64,000 bases of DNA, taken from positions 119,652 to 183,651 of the forward strand of contig CALVAG010000001.1 of the NCBI GenBank assembly GCA_944325445.1. Reading direction: 5' to 3'. The translations under genes were made by a program, and so were the position numbers. This document shows positions 25,840 to 34,163 of this stretch, in pieces (the first letter of the stretch is position 1; the number at the start of each line of letters is the position of its first letter). This DNA comes from an uncultured Bacteroidales bacterium. Its GTDB lineage: Bacteria > Bacteroidota > Bacteroidia > Bacteroidales > UBA932. The notes under the pieces were generated by a model. That model ran no database searches, was not told the DNA's origin, and saw only the letters and a list, made by a program, of their open reading frames with translations.

Positions 25840-28047
25840 ATGGAGACTGATCTCATTTTTTATCTGGTACCGGCGTCATCGTTATTGGCGCTCTTTTTCG
25901 CTTTTTATTTCTTCAGACAGATGATCCGGCAGAGCGAAGGTACGGTGAGAATGCGTGAGGTGGCGCTTTATGTAAGAAATGGCGCCATGGCATATCTTAA
26001 ACAGCAATACAAGGTGGTCGGTATTGTTTTTTTAGTACTTCTTATTTTTTTTGTGATTCTTGCCTATGGGTTCGGCGTTCAGAATAAATGGGTGCCGTTC
26101 GCCTTTCTTACCGGAGGATTCTTTTCCGGTCTGGCCGGTTTTATAGGGATGAAAACCGCGACGTACGCATCTGCCAGAACCGCCTGTGCCGCCGAAAAAT
26201 CTCTCAATAGCGGATTGAAGGTGGCCTTCCGTTCCGGTGCCGTAATGGGATTGGTAGTTGTAGGATTAGGACTTCTCGACATTTCAATCTGGTATCTTGT
26301 TCTGAATCATTTTATAGATGTGACAGGAGCTCAGAAGCTGACGGTTATAACTACTACGATGCTTACATTCGGAATGGGTGCTTCTACACAGGCCCTTTTT
26401 GCCCGTGTAGGAGGCGGCATATATACGAAGGCGGCGGATGTAGGGGCCGATCTGGTAGGCAAAGTGGAAGCCGGCATACCGGAGGATGATCCCCGTAATC
26501 CGGCAACCATAGCAGACAATGTCGGAGATAATGTGGGAGATGTAGCCGGAATGGGAGCAGATCTTTATGAATCTTATTGCGGATCCATACTGGCAACGGC
26601 GGCGTTGGGTGCGGCTGCATTTTATGGAGATACCCAAATGCAGTTAAAAGGCGTTTTCGCTCCCATGCTTATAGCGGCAATAGGCATAATCCTCTCTCTT
26701 ATAGGAATATTCCTCGTAAGGACAAAGGAAAATGCAGGAATGAGACAACTTCTTAAATCTTTAGGTTTTGGGGTTAATTTCAGTTCATTGCTGATAATTC
26801 TGGCCACTTTCGCGATTCTTCGTATTCTGGAGATTCCAAACTGGGTGGGGATATCGTGTTCGGTGATTACAGGTCTGGTAGCAGGGATAATAATAGGACA
26901 GTCTACGGAATATTATACATCGCATTCATATAAACCTACAAGAAAAATTGCCGGAAGTTCCGAGACAGGCCCTGCAACAGTAATTATTTCCGGAATAGGA
27001 ACAGGGCTGGTCTCTACGGCGATACCGGTTGTGACAATTTCAGCGGCAGTAATAATAGCTTATCTTAGTGCCATAGGATTCGATGTGAAAAACATGCTTT
27101 CCGGTCCGAATCTGAGCATGGGGCTTTACGGTATAGGCATCGCTGCCGTAGGAATGCTTTCCACTCTGGGAATCACGCTCGCAACGGACGCTTATGGCCC
27201 CATAGCGGATAATGCCGGAGGAAATGCGCAGATGAGCAATCTCGATGCGAAGGTCAGAGAAAGGACAGACATGCTTGATGCGTTAGGCAATACTACGGCG
27301 GCTACCGGAAAAGGATTCGCAATAGGTTCGGCAGCCCTTACTGCCCTGGCATTGTTGGCATCGTATATAGAAGAGATAAAGATAGCCCTCGAAAGGGCGG
27401 GGGAGCATACATTGGAAATTGCAGGAAGGGCTGTCGATGTAGCATCGGCTGGCATACCCGACTTTATGGAATTTTATCAGGTAAATCTGATGAACCCCAA
27501 TGTCCTGGCCGGAGTGTTCATCGGTGCAATGATGTCGTTTCTCTTCTGCGGGCTTACCATGAATGCGGTAGGCCGTGCGGCCCAGAAGATGGTGGAGGAG
27601 GTGCGCCGTCAGTTCCGTGAAATAAAGGGAATTTTGACCGGAGAGGCGACTCCCGATTATGCAAAGTGCGTGGAAATCTCTACAAAGGGTGCACAACGGG
27701 AAATGGTGCCATCTTCTGTAATGGCCATAGTGGCACCCATAGCCGTAGGTTTTATTTTCGGCGTTGCCGGTGTACTCGGGCTTCTGGTAGGCAGCCTTTC
27801 GAGCGGTTTTGTGCTCGCAGTGTTTATGGCAAATGCCGGAGGTGCCTGGGATAATGCGAAGAAATATATCGAGGAGGGCAACCACGGCGGCAAAGGGTCT
27901 GAATGCCATAAGGCTACTGTCGTAGGAGATACTGTGGGCGATCCGTTTAAAGATACTTCCGGCCCTTCGCTGAACATACTCATAAAACTCATGAGCATGG
28001 TCTCTATCGTTGTCGCCGGTTTGACTGTCGCTTGGCATCTCTTATAG
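25840..28047 (+). CDS. hppA: Membrane-bound ion-pumping pyrophosphatase (K+-dependent type)
   Basis: Couples hydrolysis of pyrophosphate to pumping of Na+ or H+ across the inner membrane. The protein is 735 residues with about 16 membrane helices. Substrate motifs are the Asp-rich block DDPRNPATIADNVGDNVGDVAG, DAYGPIADNAGGNAQMS and, near the C-terminus, GDTVGDPFKDTSGPSLN (quoted in parts only). The GNTTAATGKG loop has Ala where K+-independent enzymes carry Lys, which places it in the K+-dependent group. Whether it pumps Na+, H+ or both cannot be settled from what I see. A 12-base gap to the next promoter element follows. Confidence 0.93.
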   Translation: METDLIFYLVPASSLLALFFAFYFFRQMIRQSEGTVRMREVALYVRNGAMAYLKQQYKVVGIVFLVLLIFFVILAYGFGVQNKWVPFAFLTGGFFSGLAGFIGMKTATYASARTACAAEKSLNSGLKVAFRSGAVMGLVVVGLGLLDISIWYLVLNHFIDVTGAQKLTVITTTMLTFGMGASTQALFARVGGGIYTKAADVGADLVGKVEAGIPEDDPRNPATIADNVGDNVGDVAGMGADLYESYCGSILATAALGAAAFYGDTQMQLKGVFAPMLIAAIGIILSLIGIFLVRTKENAGMRQLLKSLGFGVNFSSLLIILATFAILRILEIPNWVGISCSVITGLVAGIIIGQSTEYYTSHSYKPTRKIAGSSETGPATVIISGIGTGLVSTAIPVVTISAAVIIAYLSAIGFDVKNMLSGPNLSMGLYGIGIAAVGMLSTLGITLATDAYGPIADNAGGNAQMSNLDAKVRERTDMLDALGNTTAATGKGFAIGSAALTALALLASYIEEIKIALERAGEHTLEIAGRAVDVASAGIPDFMEFYQVNLMNPNVLAGVFIGAMMSFLFCGLTMNAVGRAAQKMVEEVRRQFREIKGILTGEATPDYAKCVEISTKGAQREMVPSSVMAIVAPIAVGFIFGVAGVLGLLVGSLSSGFVLAVFMANAGGAWDNAKKYIEEGNHGGKGSECHKATVVGDTVGDPFKDTSGPSLNILIKLMSMVSIVVAGLTVAWHLL

Positions 28048-28062
28048 TTTTGACTATATTTG
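28031..28062 (+). promoter_or_regulatory. Promoter of the AraC regulator
   Basis: TTG at 28032-28034, a 20-base spacer, and TATATTTG at 28055-28062 fit the Bacteroidota promoter. The ATG at 28075 is only 12 bases further, so the 5' leader would be very short. Confidence 0.6.
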
Positions 28063-28074
28063 TTTTTGTTTTCT

Positions 28075-28965
28075 ATGGAGAGTAAAGGGAGAAATAAGGC
28101 CATATTTGAAGTCATACCTCTCACCGAGAGGGATTGTCTGTATGTCGCGGACAGGAGCAAGAGTGAGTTTACATATCCTATGCACAGCCACAGGGCATGT
28201 GAATTGAATTTTACCCAAAATGCAAACGGAGTAAAGCGTACGGTGGGAGATTCGGTAGAGGAGATCGGAGATTATGATCTCGTGCTCATTGCCAACGGGA
28301 AACTGGAACATGCGTGGGAGCAGCACAACTGTATATGCGACAAGGCCCGCGAAATAACGGTCCATTTCAGACCCGATCTGGTAATGGGGAATTTCGTAAA
28401 CAAACTGCAGTTTGAATCGATAAGGAGAATGCTGCAAAAGGCGGAATGCGGCATAGCGTTTCCGATGAGTGCCATCTTAAAGGTTTATCATATGCTGGAT
28501 ACTCTCTCTTCTGAAAAATCCGGCTTCTATATGGTCATGAAATTCTTTGCCATCTTATACGAACTGTCGCAGTGCGAACAGATGCGTGTTCTCTCTTCAT
28601 ATTCCTTGAAGACGAAATCTACATCGGAAGATAAAAGGATAGCCGATATCCAAGATTATATAAGCAAAAATTATATGACAGACATAAGGCTGCCGAATCT
28701 GGCCAAAATGGCGGGGATGTCTCCTGTAGCATTCAGCCGTCTGTTCAAGCAGAAGATAGGGAAGAGCCTGTCGGATTATATAATTGATATGAGATTGGGT
28801 TATGCATCCAGATTTTTACTGGATTCTACAAATTCCATTTCGGATATTTCGTATGAGTGCGGTTTCAACAATCTGTCGAATTTCAACCGTATTTTCAAGA
28901 AAAAGAAAAATTGTTCGCCAAAGGAGTTCAGGGAAACTTTCAGAAAGAGAAAAAGGGTTGTCTGA
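28075..28965 (+). CDS. AraC-family transcriptional regulator
   Basis: A 296-residue regulator with an N-terminal cupin-like sensor region (HSHRACELNF; the next strands at about 55-90) and a C-terminal pair of helix-turn-helix motifs (about 195-290). The first helix pair is LPNLAKMAGMSPVAFSRLFKQK and the second is ISDISYECGFNNLSNFNRIFKK, quoted only as landmarks. I use the ATG at 28075 because a TTG at 28060 lies within the promoter -7 element. The ligand is unknown. Its TGA shares a base with the ATG of the next gene, so it is translationally coupled to the esterase-like protein. Confidence 0.88.
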   Translation: MESKGRNKAIFEVIPLTERDCLYVADRSKSEFTYPMHSHRACELNFTQNANGVKRTVGDSVEEIGDYDLVLIANGKLEHAWEQHNCICDKAREITVHFRPDLVMGNFVNKLQFESIRRMLQKAECGIAFPMSAILKVYHMLDTLSSEKSGFYMVMKFFAILYELSQCEQMRVLSSYSLKTKSTSEDKRIADIQDYISKNYMTDIRLPNLAKMAGMSPVAFSRLFKQKIGKSLSDYIIDMRLGYASRFLLDSTNSISDISYECGFNNLSNFNRIFKKKKNCSPKEFRETFRKRKRVV

Positions 28966-30074
28966 TGAGACATAAATTGCTTTTACATCTGCTTTTGTTT
29001 CTGATTCCCGCCTCTTTGTGCGGTCAGGAGGTGGAGTTTGAAATCTTGAATCCGTACGACAGAGTCTATTATAATTCCAATATCCCTTCCGTTGAGGTCA
29101 TGGCTTATGCCGGCCGTTATTTTAATTCGCACGGAGAATTGGAGTGTATTATAAAGGATGGAGATAAAATCATATATCGGTTTTCTCAGAATTTCATGGC
29201 GGCCATGAATGATTCAGCCAAACTCTCATTCGCATTCAACCTCGACCCGGGATTTTATAAAGTGGAATTGCGGAAGGAGGGAAAACTTATAAATGAGTGC
29301 GTGATTGGCTATGAACCTGAACTTATAGAGAAAAAGGGCGTCGTGGAGGAGCCCGGCAGTGGTTTTGAGAATTACTGGAGGGGCAAAATCGAAGAGTTGT
29401 CTACATATCCCAAACTTACCGAAGTATATAAGGTTAAGGAGTTGTCTAAAGGCGGCAAAAACATTTACAGGGTTTCCATCCATTCATTCGGCGGGAAGAC
29501 ATTGGAAGGATATTATGCAGTACCCAAGCAAAAAGGGCTCTATAAAGCCGTAGTCAAGGCTTATGCCTTGTCCGATACTCTGGATTTGGAGGACTTGGAA
29601 AGATATGCGGCATCGGATACTTTGTCCGACAGGATCTGTTTTACGGCACAGACGGAGGAGAGTGTGGATATCGTCAGATTCGTAGATTTTCTGCAGGAAG
29701 AGGATGCGGTCTCTTTGAGCAATATATTTGTAGAGGGGTATGGGAAAGCAGGCGCGTATGCCCTGGTGGCGGCGGCCATAGATAACAGAATTTCCGCTGT
29801 CGCCGTTTATGCCCCGGGCTGTCCGGACTATACCGGTGCCGATACTCCGCAGTACAGCAACCTCTGGACGGCAGCGTCGAAACTTAAAACTCCATTGCTT
29901 TTCGGTGTGGATATCAATGGAAGAGTCGCCGATCCGTATACCGATTTTTCAGTATATAACAGGGTCCGTTGCGACAAATCGTATTACATATTTTTGGAAA
30001 ATGGGGAGCCCCCGATGTGGGAGCGGCTTAAAAGGAATTTTTTTGATAAATATACCACACATCTGTTATATTGA
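28965..30074 (+). CDS. Exported acetylxylan-esterase-like protein without catalytic triad
   Basis: A 369-residue protein with a signal peptide (about 1-19, LIPASLCGQ). An N-terminal beta domain (about 20-115) is followed by an alpha/beta-hydrolase domain resembling the AXE1 acetylxylan esterase group. In the nucleophile elbow the family GGSQGG reads GYGKAG, so Gly260 replaces the catalytic Ser. The acid position near 316-323 (GVDINGRVADP) does not align with the expected Asp, and the usual GHE near the end reads NGE (346-348), so the His is gone. It therefore looks like a pseudo-enzyme. The start at 28965 follows the regulator (TGATG); an in-frame ATG at 28857 inside the regulator is rejected. 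Function unknown. Confidence 0.75.
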   Translation: MRHKLLLHLLLFLIPASLCGQEVEFEILNPYDRVYYNSNIPSVEVMAYAGRYFNSHGELECIIKDGDKIIYRFSQNFMAAMNDSAKLSFAFNLDPGFYKVELRKEGKLINECVIGYEPELIEKKGVVEEPGSGFENYWRGKIEELSTYPKLTEVYKVKELSKGGKNIYRVSIHSFGGKTLEGYYAVPKQKGLYKAVVKAYALSDTLDLEDLERYAASDTLSDRICFTAQTEESVDIVRFVDFLQEEDAVSLSNIFVEGYGKAGAYALVAAAIDNRISAVAVYAPGCPDYTGADTPQYSNLWTAASKLKTPLLFGVDINGRVADPYTDFSVYNRVRCDKSYYIFLENGEPPMWERLKRNFFDKYTTHLLY

Positions 30075-30089
30075 TTCTAAATGGAAGTT

Positions 30090-30893
30090 ATGGCAAAGTT
30101 CGGACTTATAGGCAATCCTATTTCACACTCAAAAAGCCCGTCGCTTTTCGCTGCCGCATACGGAGGCAAATGCGGCAGTTATGAGCTTATAGAGGCCGAC
30201 AGCTGCGTTTCGGCTATGGAGCGTTTTATTGACGGGGAGTATCGCGGAATAAATGTCACGGCCCCATATAAAGAGCAGGTTCTTGAATATGTGACGGATC
30301 CGGACCGGGCATCCTGCGAGTTGGGAAATGCGAATCTGCTTCTAAAGGATGAAAATCACGCATGTAACGGGAGGATATATTCATACAACACAGATTATTA
30401 TGGTGTTAAAAATACTGTGAAAGAGTTGCTGTCGGGTGAATATATGACAGATGCCGTAGTGCTGCCGGAAATAAAACGTGTTACTGTGGTGGGGGCCGGA
30501 GGTGCCGGCAAGGCTGCGGCTTTGGCCATGGCGGATAGCGGTTATAAAGTCTGCCTGGTGAACCGCTCTCCTGAAAGGGCCGTTGCGTTTGCAAATAAAA
30601 TCGGCGCCGAATATGTAAGGCTTGAAGATCTTGCAAAGGCTGTTGAAAAATCCCAGCTGCTGATATATTCGCTCTCAATGCCTGTAAATGAGATGGCAGG
30701 GGTGGACTTGTCGGGTAAAATCGTCTTTGAGGCGAATTATGCCGCTCCCAACCTATCTCCCTCTTGCGGAATCCGTTCCCTGTATTATCTCCGCGGAGAG
30801 TATTGGCTCTATAATCAGGCAGTACCGGCATTCGAACTTTTTACGGGGTGCAAGCCCGATATTCTGGCAATGAAGAAAATAATCGGGATATAG
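30090..30893 (+). CDS. aroE: Shikimate dehydrogenase
   Basis: Reduces 3-dehydroshikimate with NADPH in aromatic amino acid synthesis. Shikimate contacts are in GNPISHSKSPS near residue 8, the catalytic Lys in NVTAPYKE near 60, and Asp in YNTDYYG near 100. The nucleotide fold has VVGAGGAGKAAALAMADSG and VNRS. From the ATG at 30090 there are 267 residues; an ATG nine bases earlier is possible, but GGAAG before 30090 favours the later one. It follows the esterase-like gene closely, so it may be read from the AraC promoter. Shikimate kinase (aroK) is at 55053. Confidence 0.93.
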   Translation: MAKFGLIGNPISHSKSPSLFAAAYGGKCGSYELIEADSCVSAMERFIDGEYRGINVTAPYKEQVLEYVTDPDRASCELGNANLLLKDENHACNGRIYSYNTDYYGVKNTVKELLSGEYMTDAVVLPEIKRVTVVGAGGAGKAAALAMADSGYKVCLVNRSPERAVAFANKIGAEYVRLEDLAKAVEKSQLLIYSLSMPVNEMAGVDLSGKIVFEANYAAPNLSPSCGIRSLYYLRGEYWLYNQAVPAFELFTGCKPDILAMKKIIGI

Positions 30894-30981
30894 TTTTTTT
30901 ATCTCCATTTGCTTTATTAATTCGGCAGAAAATAGTAACTTTAACCGCTTATTGTAAACGAAGTTTAAAATCAGATAGATT

Positions 30982-31437
30982 ATGTCTTATAACAAAGTTT
31001 TGTTGATTGGCAATGTAGGGAGAGACCCTGAAGTGAGACATTTGGAGTCCGGTGCAGCTGTAGCTACATTTACATTAGCCACTACCGAAAGGTATAAAGA
31101 TAGGAACGGTCAATATCAGGATCAGACAGAGTGGCACAATATCGTGTGTTGGAGAAATCTTGCGGAATTTTCCCAGAATTATATTGTCAAAGGCTCGCAA
31201 ATTTTTGTGGAGGGCAAGATCAGGACCAGGAGCTGGACAGACCAGACAGGGCAGAAGAGATATACGACGGAAATTGTTGCGGATAATATCAGGCTGCTGG
31301 GCAAGAGGGCGGATAACCCAGTCCAACAGCATTCTGCTATTCCGGCACAGCATCAGTCTTCCGCACAGCAATCGCAATATTCCGCATCTCAAGATTTTCC
31401 TATAGATGATACTCCGTCGGATGATTTGCCATTTTAA
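30982..31437 (+). CDS. ssb: Single-stranded DNA-binding protein
   Basis: Binds single-stranded DNA in replication and repair. An OB-fold occupies about 1-105 (MSYNKVLLIGNVGRDPEVR; TEWHNIVCWRN). A Gln- and Ser-rich linker follows, and the acidic tail ends in DDLPF, the docking site for partner proteins. Length 151 is normal. RecJ, a typical partner of the SSB tail, is encoded at 53314. Confidence 0.95.
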   Translation: MSYNKVLLIGNVGRDPEVRHLESGAAVATFTLATTERYKDRNGQYQDQTEWHNIVCWRNLAEFSQNYIVKGSQIFVEGKIRTRSWTDQTGQKRYTTEIVADNIRLLGKRADNPVQQHSAIPAQHQSSAQQSQYSASQDFPIDDTPSDDLPF

Positions 31438-31477
31438 ATTTTTGAAAAAATATTTATCGGTTTAAAAGATTTGCGAT

Positions 31478-32740
31478 ATGAAGTTAGATGTAGTTCTCGG
31501 CTTACAGTGGGGCGATGAAGGCAAGGGAAAAATTGTAGACGTTCTTGCAAACAACTATCCGGTTGTAGCCAGATTCCAGGGAGGCCCCAATGCAGGCCAT
31601 TCAATTCATTTCGAAGGGAAAAAATTCGTGCTTCACACTATTCCATCAGGAGTTTTCAGAGACGGTTCTGTAAACTTTATCGGCAATGGCGTGGTTATAG
31701 ATCCAATAATATTCAAAGAGGAGTGTCTCGCAATCGAAGCGATGGGAGTTCCGGTAAGAGAGAGAGTCGTAATTGCAGACAGGGCTCATCTTATTTTGCC
31801 TACACACAGAATTATCGATGCCGCTTCGGAGGCCGCAAAGGGCAAGGGGAAGATAGGTTCCACACTGAAAGGCATAGGGCCTACCTATATGGATAAAACC
31901 GGAAGGAACGGTCTGAGGGTAGGCGATATTCTGACGCCTAATTTCAAAGAGAGATTCCAATATCTGAAAAACAAGCATATCATATATCTCAAGCAGTATG
32001 ATTTCGAGTATGACGCTTCTGAAAACGAGCAGAAGTGGCTCGATGCCATAGAGTATATGAAGCAATTCGAAATAGTTGACGGGGCATATAGGGTAAACGG
32101 GTATCTTTCCGGCGGCAAGAGCGTTTTGGCGGAAGGAGCGCAAGGAACATTGCTGGATGTCGATTTCGGCTCATATCCCTTTGTCACCTCATCATCTACC
32201 GCGTGTGCTGGAGCATGTACCGGTCTGGGTGTCTCCCCTCACTGCATAGGGAGAGTCTACGGTGTTTTCAAGGCATACTGTACAAGGGTGGGAAGCGGCC
32301 CGTTTCCTACCGAACTTTTCGATGAGACAGGCGAAGAGCTGCGTCAGAAGGGATTCGAATTCGGGGCGACCACAGGACGGCCGCGCAGAACGGGATGGCT
32401 CGATTTGCCTGCACTCAAATATGCCATTATGGTAGACGGAGTCGATGAACTTATAATGATGAAGGCGGATGTGCTGGACGGGTTCGATACAATAAAAGTG
32501 GCAGTGGCATACGAGGTCGGCGGCAAGAAGACGGAAGAAATCCCCTATGATGTCTTTGCAGAGGTGAAACCTGTTTACAAAGAGTTCAAGGGCTGGAAAT
32601 GCGACCTTACAAAAATCAAATGGGAGAAAGATATGCCGTCTGAATTCACTGACTATATAAAATATATAGAAGATTATCTCAAAGTCCCGATAAAAATCAT
32701 CTCTCTCGGGCCGGACAGGGATCAGACAATAATCAGGTAA
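31478..32740 (+). CDS. purA: Adenylosuccinate synthetase
   Basis: The GTP-dependent first step from IMP to AMP. The catalytic Asp13 and phosphate loop lie in WGDEGKGKIVD, and His41-type residue in GGPNAGHSIHF. TGRPRRTGWLDLPAL and the C-terminal SLGPDRDQTI are conserved. At 420 residues it has the normal length. It lies 40 bases after ssb and 25 before the transporter gene. Confidence 0.96.
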   Translation: MKLDVVLGLQWGDEGKGKIVDVLANNYPVVARFQGGPNAGHSIHFEGKKFVLHTIPSGVFRDGSVNFIGNGVVIDPIIFKEECLAIEAMGVPVRERVVIADRAHLILPTHRIIDAASEAAKGKGKIGSTLKGIGPTYMDKTGRNGLRVGDILTPNFKERFQYLKNKHIIYLKQYDFEYDASENEQKWLDAIEYMKQFEIVDGAYRVNGYLSGGKSVLAEGAQGTLLDVDFGSYPFVTSSSTACAGACTGLGVSPHCIGRVYGVFKAYCTRVGSGPFPTELFDETGEELRQKGFEFGATTGRPRRTGWLDLPALKYAIMVDGVDELIMMKADVLDGFDTIKVAVAYEVGGKKTEEIPYDVFAEVKPVYKEFKGWKCDLTKIKWEKDMPSEFTDYIKYIEDYLKVPIKIISLGPDRDQTIIR

Positions 32741-32765
32741 TTTATTATCAATCAAAATCAATTAT

Positions 32766-34163
32766 ATGAGTACTAACACACAACAAAAAACACTGCTAAA
32801 AGATTCGGCGGCCATAAGATGGCTTACATTATTGCTGGTGTCGCTGACGATGTTCACCGCTTATGTGGCGGCCGATATTTTCTCTCCATTGAAACCGTTG
32901 TTGGAACAGGAAAACCTATGGAACAGTACTGAGTTCGGATGGTTCGGAAGTTCATATTCGATGTTCAACGTATTTTTGGGCATGCTTATTTTCGGAGGTT
33001 TGATTCTCGATAGAAAGGGAATCAGGTTCAGCGGAATTTTGGCATGTATCCTTATGATTGTAGGTATAGGCGTAAAGTATTGGGCCTTGAATACACCGAT
33101 GTTTACACCTGAGACAACAATATGGTTCTTCGGCGATGAAATCAAAAAAGAGGTATTTTGGGTAATAATGGGCTATGCTACATACGGTGTGGGCGCAGAA
33201 GTTGCCGGTATCACAGTATCAAAAGCGATTGTAAAGTGGTTCACAGGAAAGACATTGGCTTTGGCAATGGGTCTGCAGCTCTCTTTGGCAAGATTGGGCT
33301 CTGCTGCCGCTCTTATCTTTTCGCCCATGATAGTAAATGCTTTCCACGATGTGAGCGTTCCCGTATTGGTGGCCTTGATAATGCTTATTCTCGGAGGTTT
33401 CTGCTTCCTTGTATATTGCGTGTATGACAAACGCCTCGACAAGCAGATAAAGGAGAATGCGACAGAAGAGGAGGAGTCATTCAATGTCAAGGATGTAAAG
33501 GGAATAGTTACAAACCCGGGTTTTTGGTTGATAGCATTGCTTTGCGTGATGTTCTATTCCGCAATTTTCCCCTTCCTCAAGTATGCCGCAGACCTTATGG
33601 TAAACAAGTTCAATGTAGCTCCTGAACTTGCGGGAATCATACCGGGAATGTTGCCGTTCGGCTGTATTCTCCTCACCCCGCTTTTCGGAACCGTATATGA
33701 TAAAATCGGACACGGGGCCGATCTTATGATATTGGGAGCAGTCATAATAACCTGTGTACATGTGCTGTTTGCCGCTCCGTTCGTAACATATTGGGTAATA
33801 GCGGTAATCTTAATGATATTCCTCGGCATAGGATTCGCTATGGTTCCTGCTGCAATGTGGCCTTCGCTTGCCAAGATTATGCCTCAACGCCAATACGGAA
33901 CGGCTATAGCCCTTACATTCTATATCCAGAATATAGGCTTGTGGGGAATGCCTCTGCTTATAGGCAAGGTGCTGGACAAATATTGTATCAACCCCGATTA
34001 CGGCGTTGTAGAAGGAGTTGCCAAGTATAATTACACTCTTCCAATGCTTATATTCGTATGCGTGTGTGTCGTAGCTATACTGATTGCAATCGGAATAAAG
34101 ATTCTCGACAAGAAGAAAGGGTACGGCTTGCAGGTTGCAAACATCAAGAAAAAGAGTGAGTAG
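32766..34163 (+). CDS. Major facilitator superfamily transporter
   Basis: An inner-membrane permease of 465 residues with about 12 hydrophobic helices and a central hydrophilic loop near 220-245 (KRLDKQIKENATEEEES). The loop after helix 2 has LDRKGIRFSG, which fits the MFS signature region. The substrate cannot be assigned. It overlaps dxs by one base if dxs starts at GTG 34163, so cotranscription with purA and dxs is likely. It has no obvious metabolic link with either. Confidence 0.82.
   Translation: MSTNTQQKTLLKDSAAIRWLTLLLVSLTMFTAYVAADIFSPLKPLLEQENLWNSTEFGWFGSSYSMFNVFLGMLIFGGLILDRKGIRFSGILACILMIVGIGVKYWALNTPMFTPETTIWFFGDEIKKEVFWVIMGYATYGVGAEVAGITVSKAIVKWFTGKTLALAMGLQLSLARLGSAAALIFSPMIVNAFHDVSVPVLVALIMLILGGFCFLVYCVYDKRLDKQIKENATEEEESFNVKDVKGIVTNPGFWLIALLCVMFYSAIFPFLKYAADLMVNKFNVAPELAGIIPGMLPFGCILLTPLFGTVYDKIGHGADLMILGAVIITCVHVLFAAPFVTYWVIAVILMIFLGIGFAMVPAAMWPSLAKIMPQRQYGTAIALTFYIQNIGLWGMPLLIGKVLDKYCINPDYGVVEGVAKYNYTLPMLIFVCVCVVAILIAIGIKILDKKKGYGLQVANIKKKSE

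Noticed and set aside
27283..28038. A 251-codon open frame antisense to hppA
   Set aside because: The sense frame is a clear pyrophosphatase; the antisense protein has no motif and no start signals.
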